In this document: one piece after another, positions 1 through 5,659 of the stretch
Layout of the letters: each line of letters opens with the position of its first letter
How positions within the stretch are numbered: position 1 is the stretch's first letter
Assembly: GCA_025924845.1 (NCBI GenBank)
Contig: JAICHN010000343.1
Location: 1-5,659 of the forward strand
Direction: 5' to 3'
DNA length: 5,659 nucleotides
Source: Chloroflexota bacterium
Lineage (GTDB): Bacteria > Chloroflexota > UBA5177 > JANWHV01
Made by a program: the position numbers and the translations under genes
Notes under the pieces: generated by a model
Database searches by the model: none
Told to the model about the DNA's origin: nothing
What the model saw: only the letters and a program-made list of their open reading frames with translations

Positions 1-325
1 CCACACCGATCGTCTCGCCCGGCCCGATATGCGAGAGGTCCAGCACCACACCCGGCCCGTAGCAATACTCCAGGGGTATGCCTTCGGCGCGCGGGGCGTC
101 CGGCTTGACGTGGCCCCAGGAGTCGAGGTGGGTGCCGATATGGTCGCCGCTGACGATCACGCAGTGGTTGGGCGCGTGAGTGACCCCATACTGCCAGGCG
201 CCAGTGGAGCGGGCCATTTGCTGGTGGTTCTCCAGCTCATGGATGAAAGGCTTGGCGACGCTGGGGTATGTCGGCATACCCTGGTAGATCTCCATGGTTA
301 GATCGACAAGCCGGGGCCTTCCCAT
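1..325 (-). CDS. Cyclase-family metal-dependent hydrolase, 3' end cut by window edge
   Basis: Only the first 108 codons are present; the gene runs off the left edge. The translation begins MGRPRLVDLTMEIYQGMP, the usual opening of the cyclase family (PF04199: kynurenine formamidase KynB, isatin hydrolase and relatives). Residues 62-72 read HIGTHLDSWGH and fit the family metal motif HxGTHxDxxxH, so H62, H66, D68 and H72 are the expected metal-binding and catalytic positions. Known members open the amide or lactam bond of small aromatic compounds in the cytoplasm using a divalent metal. Where KynB-type proteins usually have Pro two residues after the Asp, this one has Trp70, so a KynB role should not be assumed. 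The ATG at 325 is preceded by GAGGAG (337-332) with a 6-nt gap, which makes the start secure. It lies 39 nt downstream of the GntR-type gene on the same strand and is probably co-transcribed with it. The family call is firm; the substrate is unknown. Confidence 0.9.
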   Translation of the reverse strand, partial: MGRPRLVDLTMEIYQGMPTYPSVAKPFIHELENHQQMARSTGAWQYGVTHAPNHCVIVSGDHIGTHLDSWGHVKPDAPRAEGIPLEYCYGPGVVLDLSHIGPGETIGV

Positions 326-364
326 TGCGGTCTCCTCTTAACCAAATGCGGCACGCGGCGCCGG

Positions 365-1141
365 TCAGGTACGGATCATCGGAAGCGCTTCGGCCGCGGC
401 AGCCAAGGCCAGTTCGTCGAGGTGATTGAGCACGCCACGCGCGATATGCTGCGTATGCTCCTTCGCGGCGCGTTCGGCAATCGCCGCATCGCCGGTGCGC
501 AGGGCCTCCACGATCGGCGGATGAAGGTTCGCCAGATCGATCAGCGAATAGCCGCGCAACTGGGCGCCGCTAAACAGCGTCCATGCCTGGGGTCCGAGGC
601 TCGTCCACAGCCGCAAGAGGACCCTATTACCGGCAACAGTGTAGATATGTTGATGGAAGGCCACGTCGGCGTGGAGCAGCCCCTCGGCGTCGTCCGCGTC
701 CGCGTGCCGGCGCATGGTATCGATGATCTCGGTCATGCGGGCGATGTGATGATCGGTGAGGTTGGCGACGGCGAGGCGCGCGGCGAACCCATCGAGTTCG
801 GCGCGCACGCCGTAGGCATCCCGCACCGTATCACGACTGAGAGTGGCCACGACCACGCCGCGTCGCGGCTGATACTCCACCAGGCCATCCTGTTCGAGCT
901 GGCGTACGGCCTCGCGGATCGGGCCGCGGCTGATCCCCATTTGCCGGGCGATCTCCGCTTCCACGACCCGTTCGCCTGCTCGCAAGTGCCCGAGCAGAAT
1001 CGCCTCGCGCAGCGCCTCATAGGCGTCACTGCGCAAGGGCCGGAACTGGGGCGCCTGCGCGAAGATGGGCGGCGGGCTCGCCGCCTCGCCTCTGCCATCG
1101 GACAGCCGCGTCGCGCTGGGACCGGGTGTCTCCCTCGCCAT
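365..1141 (-). CDS. GntR-family transcriptional regulator, FCD subfamily
   Basis: Predicted DNA-binding repressor or activator that senses a small carboxylate-like ligand. Numbered from the ATG at 1141 (258 aa), a GntR winged helix-turn-helix spans about residues 35-102, with the recognition-helix segment SRGPIREAVRQLEQDGL near 71-87 and the wing around QPRRGVVV. An all-helical FCD effector domain follows (about 105-240). D159, H163, H207 and H229 sit where FCD proteins hold the metal that helps bind ligand; the short domain suggests a VanR-like form. The reading frame stays open to a GTG at 1171 and an ATG at 1165, but neither has a ribosome site, whereas the ATG at 1141 has GAGG five nt upstream; no later start codon lies before the HTH. 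About 34 residues rich in Pro, Ala and Ser precede the HTH and are probably disordered. It heads the cyclase gene and diverges from the gene at 1434, so it likely controls one or both. The ligand is unknown. Confidence 0.93.
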   Translation of the reverse strand: MARETPGPSATRLSDGRGEAASPPPIFAQAPQFRPLRSDAYEALREAILLGHLRAGERVVEAEIARQMGISRGPIREAVRQLEQDGLVEYQPRRGVVVATLSRDTVRDAYGVRAELDGFAARLAVANLTDHHIARMTEIIDTMRRHADADDAEGLLHADVAFHQHIYTVAGNRVLLRLWTSLGPQAWTLFSGAQLRGYSLIDLANLHPPIVEALRTGDAAIAERAAKEHTQHIARGVLNHLDELALAAAAEALPMIRT

Positions 1142-1189
1142 TCGCCCCTCACTTCCAAGCCTCATGGGCACATGTACTCATTGGTTGCA

Positions 1190-1218
1190 AGAATACCGCC
1201 TTGACGACGAATCTGCAA
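1190..1218 (-). promoter_or_regulatory. Weak sigma70-like promoter candidate for the FCD regulator
   Basis: On the minus strand TTGCAG (1218-1213) is followed after 17 bases by TATTCT (1195-1190). The -10 box matches consensus at four of six bases and the -35 at three of six. A start near 1183 would give a leader of roughly 40 nt to the ATG at 1141, which fits that start better than the GTG at 1171. The match is weak and could be chance. Confidence 0.3.
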
Positions 1219-1222
1219 TCTG

Positions 1223-1251
1223 TTGACAGCACACAGCTTATTCCATATGGC
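1223..1251 (+). promoter_or_regulatory. Sigma70-like promoter candidate for the two-domain gene
   Basis: A perfect -35 hexamer TTGACA (1223-1228) is followed after 17 bases by TATGGC (1246-1251), which matches the -10 consensus only in its first three bases. The spacing is ideal and the weak -10 is overlapped by two palindromes, the arrangement expected of a regulated promoter. Transcription would start around 1258, about 175 nt upstream of the ATG at 1434. Confidence 0.42.
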
Positions 1252-1262
1252 AAGATCTTGCC
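1243..1262. promoter_or_regulatory. Overlapping palindromes, candidate FCD-regulator operator
   Basis: Two perfect palindromes share two bases: CCATATGG (1243-1250) and GGCAAGATCTTGCC (1249-1262). GntR/FCD proteins bind as dimers to short palindromes, and this one covers the putative -10 and start point of the rightward promoter, where bound protein would block transcription. A perfect 14-bp palindrome is expected by chance roughly once in 16,000 positions, so finding one in a 292-base control region is suggestive but not proof. It does not match a published operator I can name. Confidence 0.45.
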
Positions 1263-1422
1263 GCCTCTCCTGCTCCCACTGCCGTCCGTGTCGCACCCAT
1301 TTCAGCAACTTCTGCCGATGCGCGAAGCCTGTACGCCCACTAGGCTGAGGTTGCAGGGACTTTCCGAAGCGTCCGGTACCAGATCGGTACGTGCGGCGAG
1401 TCATGAGCCCGCTACGCAGGTG

Positions 1423-1427
1423 GGAGG
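1423..1427 (+). promoter_or_regulatory. Ribosome binding site of the two-domain gene
   Basis: GGAGG lies six bases before the ATG at 1434 and fixes that start. The same purine-rich stretch continues as AAGAGG directly up to the start codon. Confidence 0.8.
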
Positions 1428-1433
1428 AAGAGG

Positions 1434-2183
1434 ATGGAACAGATTAGCTTTGCGTTTCCGGTGCTGCCGGGTCAAACTGCCGGCACACGCGCCTTCTTTC
1501 AGGAGATCGAGGCACAGCGGCGGGATCAGTTTGCCGCCTCCGAACGACGCCTCGGCATCACCAAGGAGTCTTGGCACCTGCAGCAGACGCCACAGGGCGA
1601 TCTACTGCTCGGCTACATCGAGAGCGCGGACTTCGCCCAAGCCCTCAGACAGTTTTCCCAGTCCCGGGATGCGTTTGACCAATGGTTCAAGCGGCGACTA
1701 GCCGAGCTAACCGGTGTGGACCTGAACACCCCGCCACCAGGGCCGTTGAGCGAGCAACTCGCCGACTATAGGGAGCATGGGGGTGCCGGCCAAGCCAAAG
1801 GGCTCGCAACGAAGTTCGTGTACTTTCTCGAGACCGGCGACGTCCCGGAGGGCCTGTTCACGGCCGATGTCTTCTGTGACTTCACGCTCCCACATTGGCG
1901 ACTTCAAGCACAGGGCGTGGAGGAGATGGTCATGCTGCGCAAACAAGGTCACTCAGGACCCGGAAAAGTGCTCCGCCCACGCTGTGATCCAACTGCCGAC
2001 GGGTTCCTACTCGAGTTCGAGGAATCCTGGTCCGATCACGGTAAAGATTGGTACAGCCGCGAGATGGTGCGGGCAGATGTCCGGGGTGGCTCGATTGCCG
2101 CCCTGTCGGTCTATTGCACCGGCGACTGGGACGCCGATCGGCGCGCCGAGCATAGCTCGGCCGTACAACTCCTCCGTCCTTGA
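1434..2183 (+). CDS. Two-domain protein: DUF6176-like domain fused to NTF2/SnoaL-like domain
   Basis: The 249-aa product has two recognisable halves. Residues about 3-98 (from ISFAFPVLPGQTAGTRAFF to FDQWFKRRLAELTGVDL) resemble the small alpha/beta-barrel proteins grouped as DUF6176, with the typical RRLGITKESWHLQQTPQGD stretch (39-56). A Pro-rich linker (99-105) and a short helical segment lead to residues about 125-240, which look like an NTF2/SnoaL-type cone fold: a FVYFLETGD helix, a VFCDFTLPHW strand region (146-155) and a closing VYCTGDWD (226-233), a motif I associate with bacterial NTF2-family proteins. There is no signal peptide or membrane segment, so it is presumably cytoplasmic. 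Both folds can bind or transform small hydrophobic molecules, but no catalytic residue can be assigned with confidence. It is divergent from the FCD regulator and upstream of the amidase in the same direction, which suggests a catabolic role with them. Domain names are from memory of the families, not a search. Confidence 0.8.
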   Translation: MEQISFAFPVLPGQTAGTRAFFQEIEAQRRDQFAASERRLGITKESWHLQQTPQGDLLLGYIESADFAQALRQFSQSRDAFDQWFKRRLAELTGVDLNTPPPGPLSEQLADYREHGGAGQAKGLATKFVYFLETGDVPEGLFTADVFCDFTLPHWRLQAQGVEEMVMLRKQGHSGPGKVLRPRCDPTADGFLLEFEESWSDHGKDWYSREMVRADVRGGSIAALSVYCTGDWDADRRAEHSSAVQLLRP

Positions 2184-2199
2184 GCCGAACTGCCGTCGC

Positions 2200-2211
2200 T
2201 TGGGCGCCCAA
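2200..2211. repeat. Perfect 12-bp palindrome
   Basis: TTGGGCGCCCAA begins 16 bases after the stop codon of the two-domain gene. As RNA it would fold poorly because there is no loop, and no T tract follows, so a protein-binding site is as likely as a terminator. It may be chance in GC-rich DNA. Confidence 0.4.
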
Positions 2212-2301
2212 ACTGACCAGGAACTCTCTGTGCCGACGCCTCAAGGTCTCTCGTAAGCGCAGCGGCTCCCTAGTCATCTGTCAACATGCAAACCGCACAG
2301 T

Positions 2302-2327
2302 GATCCTGGCACTGAAGTGTCAGGATC
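2302..2327. repeat. 26-nt hairpin / imperfect palindrome
   Basis: The arms are GATCCTGGCACT (2302-2313) and AGTGTCAGGATC (2316-2327). In RNA eleven base pairs form, one of them a G-U, closed by a TGAA tetraloop. It lies 118 bases after the upstream stop and 85 bases before the amidase ATG. No T run follows, so it is not a classical intrinsic terminator. It could be an operator, an mRNA processing or stabilising stem between the two genes, or part of an attenuator. Confidence 0.55.
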
Positions 2328-2370
2328 GTCAGGTCAGAATCCCCAAAGAGAATGATGCTTGACACTCAAC

Positions 2371-2390
2371 TAGGGAGCGCGGGCGCCCTA
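2371..2390. repeat. Imperfect inverted repeat before the amidase
   Basis: TAGGG (2371-2375) pairs with CCCTA (2386-2390); after one mismatch, two further pairs extend the stem inwards. It sits between the TTGACA at 2359-2364 and the amidase ribosome site, where a bound repressor or a leader hairpin would matter. Evidence is positional only. Confidence 0.3.
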
Positions 2391-2402
2391 AGCCTGCCGT
2401 GT

Positions 2403-2407
2403 GGAGG
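2403..2407 (+). promoter_or_regulatory. Ribosome binding site that decides the amidase start
   Basis: GGAGG lies five bases before the ATG at 2413. An in-frame GTG at 2401 overlaps this same site and has no ribosome site of its own, so the longer reading from 2401 is very unlikely. Confidence 0.85.
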
Positions 2408-2412
2408 TTCCG

Positions 2413-3837
2413 ATGAACGAACTGGTCTTTGCATCGGCAAGCGAGATCGCCGCCGCCATTGCGCGGAAGGACCTGTCGGCCGTGGAGGTACTGGAAGCCC
2501 ATCTAGCGTGGATCGCCGCGCACAACCCCCGCATCAATGCAATCATTACGCTCGACGCGGAAGGCGCCAGGCAGCGGGCGTGGGAGGCAGATGAGGCCCT
2601 GGCTCGACGCGAGTCCTGGGGTCCCCTGCATGGGGTGCCCTTTACGCTTAAGGACGGCCACTCGACTGCAGGCATGCGTACCACCGCGGGCTTCCCACCC
2701 CTGGCAGACTATATCCCCACGGCCGACGGCACGGTCGCCGCGCGGCTGAAGGCGGCCGGGGCAATCCTCCTGGGCAAGACCAATGTGCCGGTGCTGCTCA
2801 GTCAGCCGCAGAGCGATAATCCCATTTTCGGGCGCACGAACAACCCCTGGGATCTCTCCTGTACTCCCGGTGGTTCCAGTGGCGGAGCCTGTGCCGCCGT
2901 CGCCGCGGGTTTGACCCCACTGGATGTCGGCAGCGACCTGGGCGGCTCTATCCGTATCCCTGCCCATTTCTGTGGCGTCTATGGCCTCAAGCCCACGGCC
3001 CGTCGGGTTTCCACGATGGGTCACATCCCCGATCTACCCGGCATGCCGCGCTTTGACCGCTACCTGGCCTGCATTGGTCCCATCGCGCGCAGCCTGGACG
3101 ATCTGGCGTTGGCGCTCCGTCTCCTCGCCGGCCCCGATGGGCACGATATCGAAGTGCCGCCCGTTCCCCTGCAAGAGGAACCAATAGTGCGGTTCACCGA
3201 GCTTCGGGTCGCATGGGCGCCGACCTTCCCAGGCGTGCCGGTCACCGCGGAAATCCAACGCGTCGTCACGCGGGTCGCCGAGGATCTTGGGCGGGGCGGC
3301 GCCCAGGTTGCCGCGGCGCTGCCCATGATGAGCTTCGAAGCGCAGCACACGCTCTGGGCCGAGGTCTATAGGCACATCGAGTACATCGCGAGTCGGCTCT
3401 GGGGCGCCTTTCCTGCCGAACACGCCGCGACGCCCACGCTCCTGGATGAAATGCGGCGGCTGGAACGACGCGATGCGGTCGTGCGAACCTGGGATCGGTT
3501 CTTCGCGGACTGGGACGTGCTGCTGTGCCCTGCCGCGCCGATCACTGCCTTCCCGCACTGTCTACCTGGAACACCCCTCTCCGTGGACGGCACCCCGATG
3601 CCCTATGGGCAGATCAGCCATCATGCCTTCCCGTTTAATCTCTCCGGCCATCCAACGATCACCCTACCCGCAGGGACCGATGCCGATGGACTGCCGATCG
3701 GCGTCCAGATCGTAGGACCACGTTGGGGGGAGGAGAGACTACTAGCCATCGCAAAGCAGGTGGCGAAAGTGACGGGCGGATTCCGACGGCCGCCGGTTCT
3801 CACCGGGCATGAGGAGCCGGCCGCCGCTACGGGATGA
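2413..3837 (+). CDS. Amidase-signature family hydrolase
   Basis: A 474-aa cytoplasmic enzyme predicted to hydrolyse a carboxylic amide to the acid and ammonia or an amine. The amidase-signature core is complete. Lys80 is in TLKDG, the cis-Ser Ser155 is in TPGGSSGG (151-158), and the nucleophile Ser179 is in GSDLGGSIRIPA (173-184). The Lys-Ser and Ser-Ser spacings (75 and 24 residues) equal those of the known fatty acid amide hydrolase triad (K142, S217, S241). Other family marks are CGVYGLKPT (187-195), a C-terminal FNLSGHPTITLPAG (408-421) and GLPIGVQIVGPRWGEERLLAIA (426-447). Length is normal for the family, with no signal peptide. No gatB or gatC is next to it, so it is not expected to be the GatA subunit of Glu-tRNA amidotransferase. 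It is on the same strand as the two-domain gene and across the control region from a cyclase-family hydrolase, so amide or lactam breakdown is the sensible guess. The substrate is unknown. Confidence 0.95.
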   Translation: MNELVFASASEIAAAIARKDLSAVEVLEAHLAWIAAHNPRINAIITLDAEGARQRAWEADEALARRESWGPLHGVPFTLKDGHSTAGMRTTAGFPPLADYIPTADGTVAARLKAAGAILLGKTNVPVLLSQPQSDNPIFGRTNNPWDLSCTPGGSSGGACAAVAAGLTPLDVGSDLGGSIRIPAHFCGVYGLKPTARRVSTMGHIPDLPGMPRFDRYLACIGPIARSLDDLALALRLLAGPDGHDIEVPPVPLQEEPIVRFTELRVAWAPTFPGVPVTAEIQRVVTRVAEDLGRGGAQVAAALPMMSFEAQHTLWAEVYRHIEYIASRLWGAFPAEHAATPTLLDEMRRLERRDAVVRTWDRFFADWDVLLCPAAPITAFPHCLPGTPLSVDGTPMPYGQISHHAFPFNLSGHPTITLPAGTDADGLPIGVQIVGPRWGEERLLAIAKQVAKVTGGFRRPPVLTGHEEPAAATG

Positions 3838-3860
3838 ATGATGTCCTAATCTTTCGCCGG
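3838..3860. other. Short convergent intergenic gap
   Basis: Only 23 bases separate the stop codons of the amidase (plus) and the GH36 gene (minus). No intrinsic terminator for either gene is visible here, so transcripts may read into each other or end by another mechanism. Confidence 0.5.
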
Positions 3861-5659
3861 CTATCGCCTGTAGAACCAGATGGCGCCCTCACGCCGGGGA
3901 AGCTCAAAGGTAAAGCCCTCGCTCAGCAGAGTCGAACCGGCAACTTGCCGTGTCTCACCGGTCTCGGGGTTGTCCAGAACGTACGCCACGTCCGGGTCAA
4001 GCCCTTTTGGGAAAACGGTAATCCGCTGCTCCGCGCAGTCCGGGAGGCGGATTCCCTGGATCAGGCCCTGTCCTGTTTCCGGTCGGTCAAACTGCCTGAT
4101 TTCCCAGCGCTCGGCACTCTTGCTGAACGGGGTGAGCGGGTAATAGTCGCCGTTCAAGAGCAGATTGGACGCTCTACGCCAGATCTCCGTCATCCGTAGG
4201 GCGAGGGCGAAGTCATAGTCGTCTCGGCGGATATCGAGGGTGAGGTTGAGCATCGCCGCCATGGCGCAGTGAAAGGAAAAGCTGTCGACTTGCCGATCAA
4301 ACCTGGAATGACCGTGTAGATCCCACGACATAGTGAATTCCTTGAAGTAGGGGATCCATTCGCACAGCGTATGCTGGAAGGCCAGCTTTACCGGATGGTC
4401 CCCATAGCCGTAATCGGAGTAGTGCAGGGGCACGGATCGGCGCATGGTCTCCAGGTCGTTGCGCCGCCCACCCGAGGCGCAGGAGTCGATCCATAGGCCG
4501 GGATTGCGGGCCAGAATGTCATCCCAGAGTTGCAGATACCCCTGCACGTAGAGGTTTTCGTTGATACCCTGGCGATCCTCCGGTTCATTGTCGCGCCAGT
4601 AGGGGAGCGGCGGGAAATTAAAATCCTGGCGATAGATTTTGACCCCATTGTCTTGAATCAGCTTGCAGTAGCGCTCGGTCAGCCAACGGAGGCAGTCCGG
4701 GTTGCCGATATTGAGCATCAAGGACCACTGACCGAATCCCTGCCCCGGTCCGGAGGCCCCAATCAACCAATCCGGATGATCGTCGAAGAGCCGAGTGGAC
4801 CAGTGGGCGAACTGTTTCGCGTCACCGGAGGTGGGCCAGATCCATTCCGGATGCTCTCTGTGCAGCGCAGTATGCGGCGTGACCCGTTCGGGTTCAAACC
4901 AGAGCAGCAAGTCGATGTCCTGCCGGGTTGCGTTCGCGGAGATGGGCATCAAGCCGCGCGGAAACCGCTCCGGATCCGGTTTCCAATCTCCCGTCAGATA
5001 CCAATGACGCACATGATCATCGTCGTAGCACGGGTACCAGCCTGCGTCGATCCACCAGCCGTCGAGGTCGAAGCCGCGTTGCTTGAACGCGTTCATGTAG
5101 CGGATTTGGTTGCCCTCGGTGGCCGCAGTGTGTTCCTCGCCCTCATCGGTTCCACCCGCGATCAGCATGGGACGCAGCGGCTGCCCATCCGGTCGCGGCA
5201 GCACGTGGGCCAGATACCAGCGTCGCCACAGGTTGATCGCTCGTGTCTGGTCACCCTCCCAGGACAGGATGGTCAGACGCGGTGTGCGGATCGTCTCGGC
5301 AGGCATCAGCCTTAGATGCGTCCGCTCCTGGCCGGCCTTGATCGAAACACCGTCGGCAGCGCGGGCGAAGGTTGCGGACCATTGGGCGGGCCAGCCCACG
5401 GCGATGGTCAGGCCGCACCCCTCGAATACGAGGCGGAAGTACGGAAACGCTTCGTTGCAGGCGCGACCGCCGGTAGGCGCGATGGTGATAGGCGCATCGT
5501 CGGTGATCGGAGTCTCCGTCGGAGTATAACCGTCGGCACTGCCGAAATCGCCGTTGGAATGGGACACAACGGGAGACGCGCCGGCGAACTCGCCGTCCAG
5601 AGCCAACAGGTCTTCGATCATCGGCGTGGGCGAGTCGTGGGTGTTTGTCAACCACGCCG
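3861..5659 (-). CDS. GH36-type alpha-galactosidase, 5' end cut by window edge
   Basis: About 598 C-terminal residues are present. A TTG at 5651 could be read as a start, but the frame stays open to the window edge (Ala-Trp precede it) and it has no ribosome site. Full GH36 enzymes are about 700 residues, so the N-terminus lies outside. Numbering from the TTG codon, residues 1-155 are the end of the N-terminal beta-sandwich (GGRACNEAFPYFRL, 61-74) and about 160-505 form the (beta/alpha)8 barrel: DGWWIDAGWY (197-206), WFEPERV (251-257), IYRQDFNF (339-346) and DSCASGGRRNDLE (389-401). The rest is a C-terminal beta domain. By family analogy D343 is the nucleophile and D399 the acid/base of a retaining mechanism releasing terminal alpha-galactose. 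The nucleophile motif is RQDFN rather than the KWDxN of classical members, marking a different subgroup whose substrate may differ (alpha-N-acetylgalactosamine is possible). No signal peptide can be judged. It is convergent with the amidase and probably a separate transcription unit. Confidence 0.93.
   Translation of the reverse strand, partial: AWLTNTHDSPTPMIEDLLALDGEFAGASPVVSHSNGDFGSADGYTPTETPITDDAPITIAPTGGRACNEAFPYFRLVFEGCGLTIAVGWPAQWSATFARAADGVSIKAGQERTHLRLMPAETIRTPRLTILSWEGDQTRAINLWRRWYLAHVLPRPDGQPLRPMLIAGGTDEGEEHTAATEGNQIRYMNAFKQRGFDLDGWWIDAGWYPCYDDDHVRHWYLTGDWKPDPERFPRGLMPISANATRQDIDLLLWFEPERVTPHTALHREHPEWIWPTSGDAKQFAHWSTRLFDDHPDWLIGASGPGQGFGQWSLMLNIGNPDCLRWLTERYCKLIQDNGVKIYRQDFNFPPLPYWRDNEPEDRQGINENLYVQGYLQLWDDILARNPGLWIDSCASGGRRNDLETMRRSVPLHYSDYGYGDHPVKLAFQHTLCEWIPYFKEFTMSWDLHGHSRFDRQVDSFSFHCAMAAMLNLTLDIRRDDYDFALALRMTEIWRRASNLLLNGDYYPLTPFSKSAERWEIRQFDRPETGQGLIQGIRLPDCAEQRITVFPKGLDPDVAYVLDNPETGETRQVAGSTLLSEGFTFELPRREGAIWFYRR

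Larger units (their letters stand above)
1142..1433. promoter_or_regulatory. Divergent intergenic control region
   Basis: These 292 bases separate the FCD regulator (minus) from the two-domain gene (plus), and I see no convincing gene in them. They contain a rightward TTGACA box, an overlapping pair of palindromes, a weak leftward promoter candidate and a second, shorter inverted repeat GTACC-agatc-GGTAC at 1376-1390. If the rightward promoter is used, the mRNA leader is about 175 nt, long for a simple leader, though no recognisable riboswitch is apparent. Short open frames here (for example 1162-1404 on the minus strand) have arginine-rich, unpatterned translations and look spurious. Confidence 0.6.
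2184..2412. other. Intergenic region rich in inverted repeats
   Basis: These 229 bases between the two-domain gene and the amidase hold no convincing gene. They contain, in order, a 12-bp palindrome, a strong 26-nt hairpin, three copies of GTCAG (2319-2323, 2328-2332, 2333-2337), a TTGACA hexamer (2359-2364) with no clear -10 partner, and an imperfect inverted repeat just before the amidase ribosome site. The length and content suggest the amidase may have its own control rather than simply following in the upstream operon. I see no hairpin followed by a T run, so no intrinsic terminator is called. Confidence 0.55.

Noticed and set aside
422..1204. 260-codon open frame on the plus strand over the regulator gene
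   Set aside because: It lies antisense to a clear GntR/FCD protein. Its translation has no recognisable domain and is explained by GC-rich codon bias on the other strand.
1126..1701. 191-codon plus-strand frame spanning the control region and the start of the two-domain gene
   Set aside because: It overlaps the real gene in another frame, begins inside the regulator gene and has an unpatterned Ser/Arg-rich translation.
2328..2350. T-arm-like stretch GGTCAGAATCCCC, possible tRNA remnant or attachment site
   Set aside because: No acceptor, D or anticodon arm can be fitted around it and the match to a T-loop is imperfect.
2180..2362. 60-codon frame starting with TTG in the gap before the amidase
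   Set aside because: No Shine-Dalgarno sequence, no recognisable motif, and it runs straight through the hairpin; better explained as chance.
2359..2364. TTGACA as the -35 box of an amidase promoter
   Set aside because: No acceptable -10 box lies 15-19 bases downstream; that stretch is almost all G and C. Kept only as a remark on the gap.
3787..3825. GC-rich inverted repeat at the end of the amidase gene as a terminator
   Set aside because: It lies inside coding sequence, has a bulged stem and no following T run.
4530..5315. 261-codon open frame on the plus strand over the GH36 gene
   Set aside because: Antisense shadow of a well-supported glycoside hydrolase; no ribosome site and no family-like motifs.

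Overview
The window is GC-rich (well over half G+C by eye) with strong Shine-Dalgarno sequences, as expected for a free-living, probably soil or environmental, bacterium. Nothing in it fixes the taxon. I see no rRNA, tRNA, insertion sequence, CRISPR array or phage gene. It reads as an ordinary accessory catabolic region with five protein-coding genes, two of them cut by the window edges.

Left block, minus strand (1-1141): a GntR/FCD-type transcriptional regulator is followed 39 bases downstream by the first 108 codons of a cyclase-family (kynurenine formamidase / isatin hydrolase-like) metal hydrolase. The two genes are probably co-transcribed. Centre block, plus strand (1434-3837): a two-domain protein of unknown function is followed after a 229-base gap by an amidase-signature hydrolase with a complete Ser-cisSer-Lys triad. 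The two-domain protein joins an N-terminal alpha/beta-barrel-like domain to a C-terminal NTF2/SnoaL-like domain. Right block, minus strand (3861-5659): the C-terminal ~598 residues of a GH36-type alpha-galactosidase, convergent with the amidase and separated from it by only 23 bases.

The regulator and the two-domain gene are divergent across a 292-base region. That region holds a TTGACA -35-like box and a perfect 14-bp palindrome, a reasonable candidate operator. The 229-base gap before the amidase also has several inverted repeats, including a strong 26-nt hairpin.

The working hypothesis is a small FCD-regulated catabolic module in which a cyclase-family hydrolase, an amidase and an NTF2-fold protein act on an amide- or lactam-containing small molecule. 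The substrate cannot be read from the sequence. The GH36 gene looks like an independent neighbour concerned with alpha-galactoside breakdown. I did not find anything I would call a clearly new biological system. The best leads are the two-domain fusion protein, the candidate operator and the inverted-repeat-rich gap.
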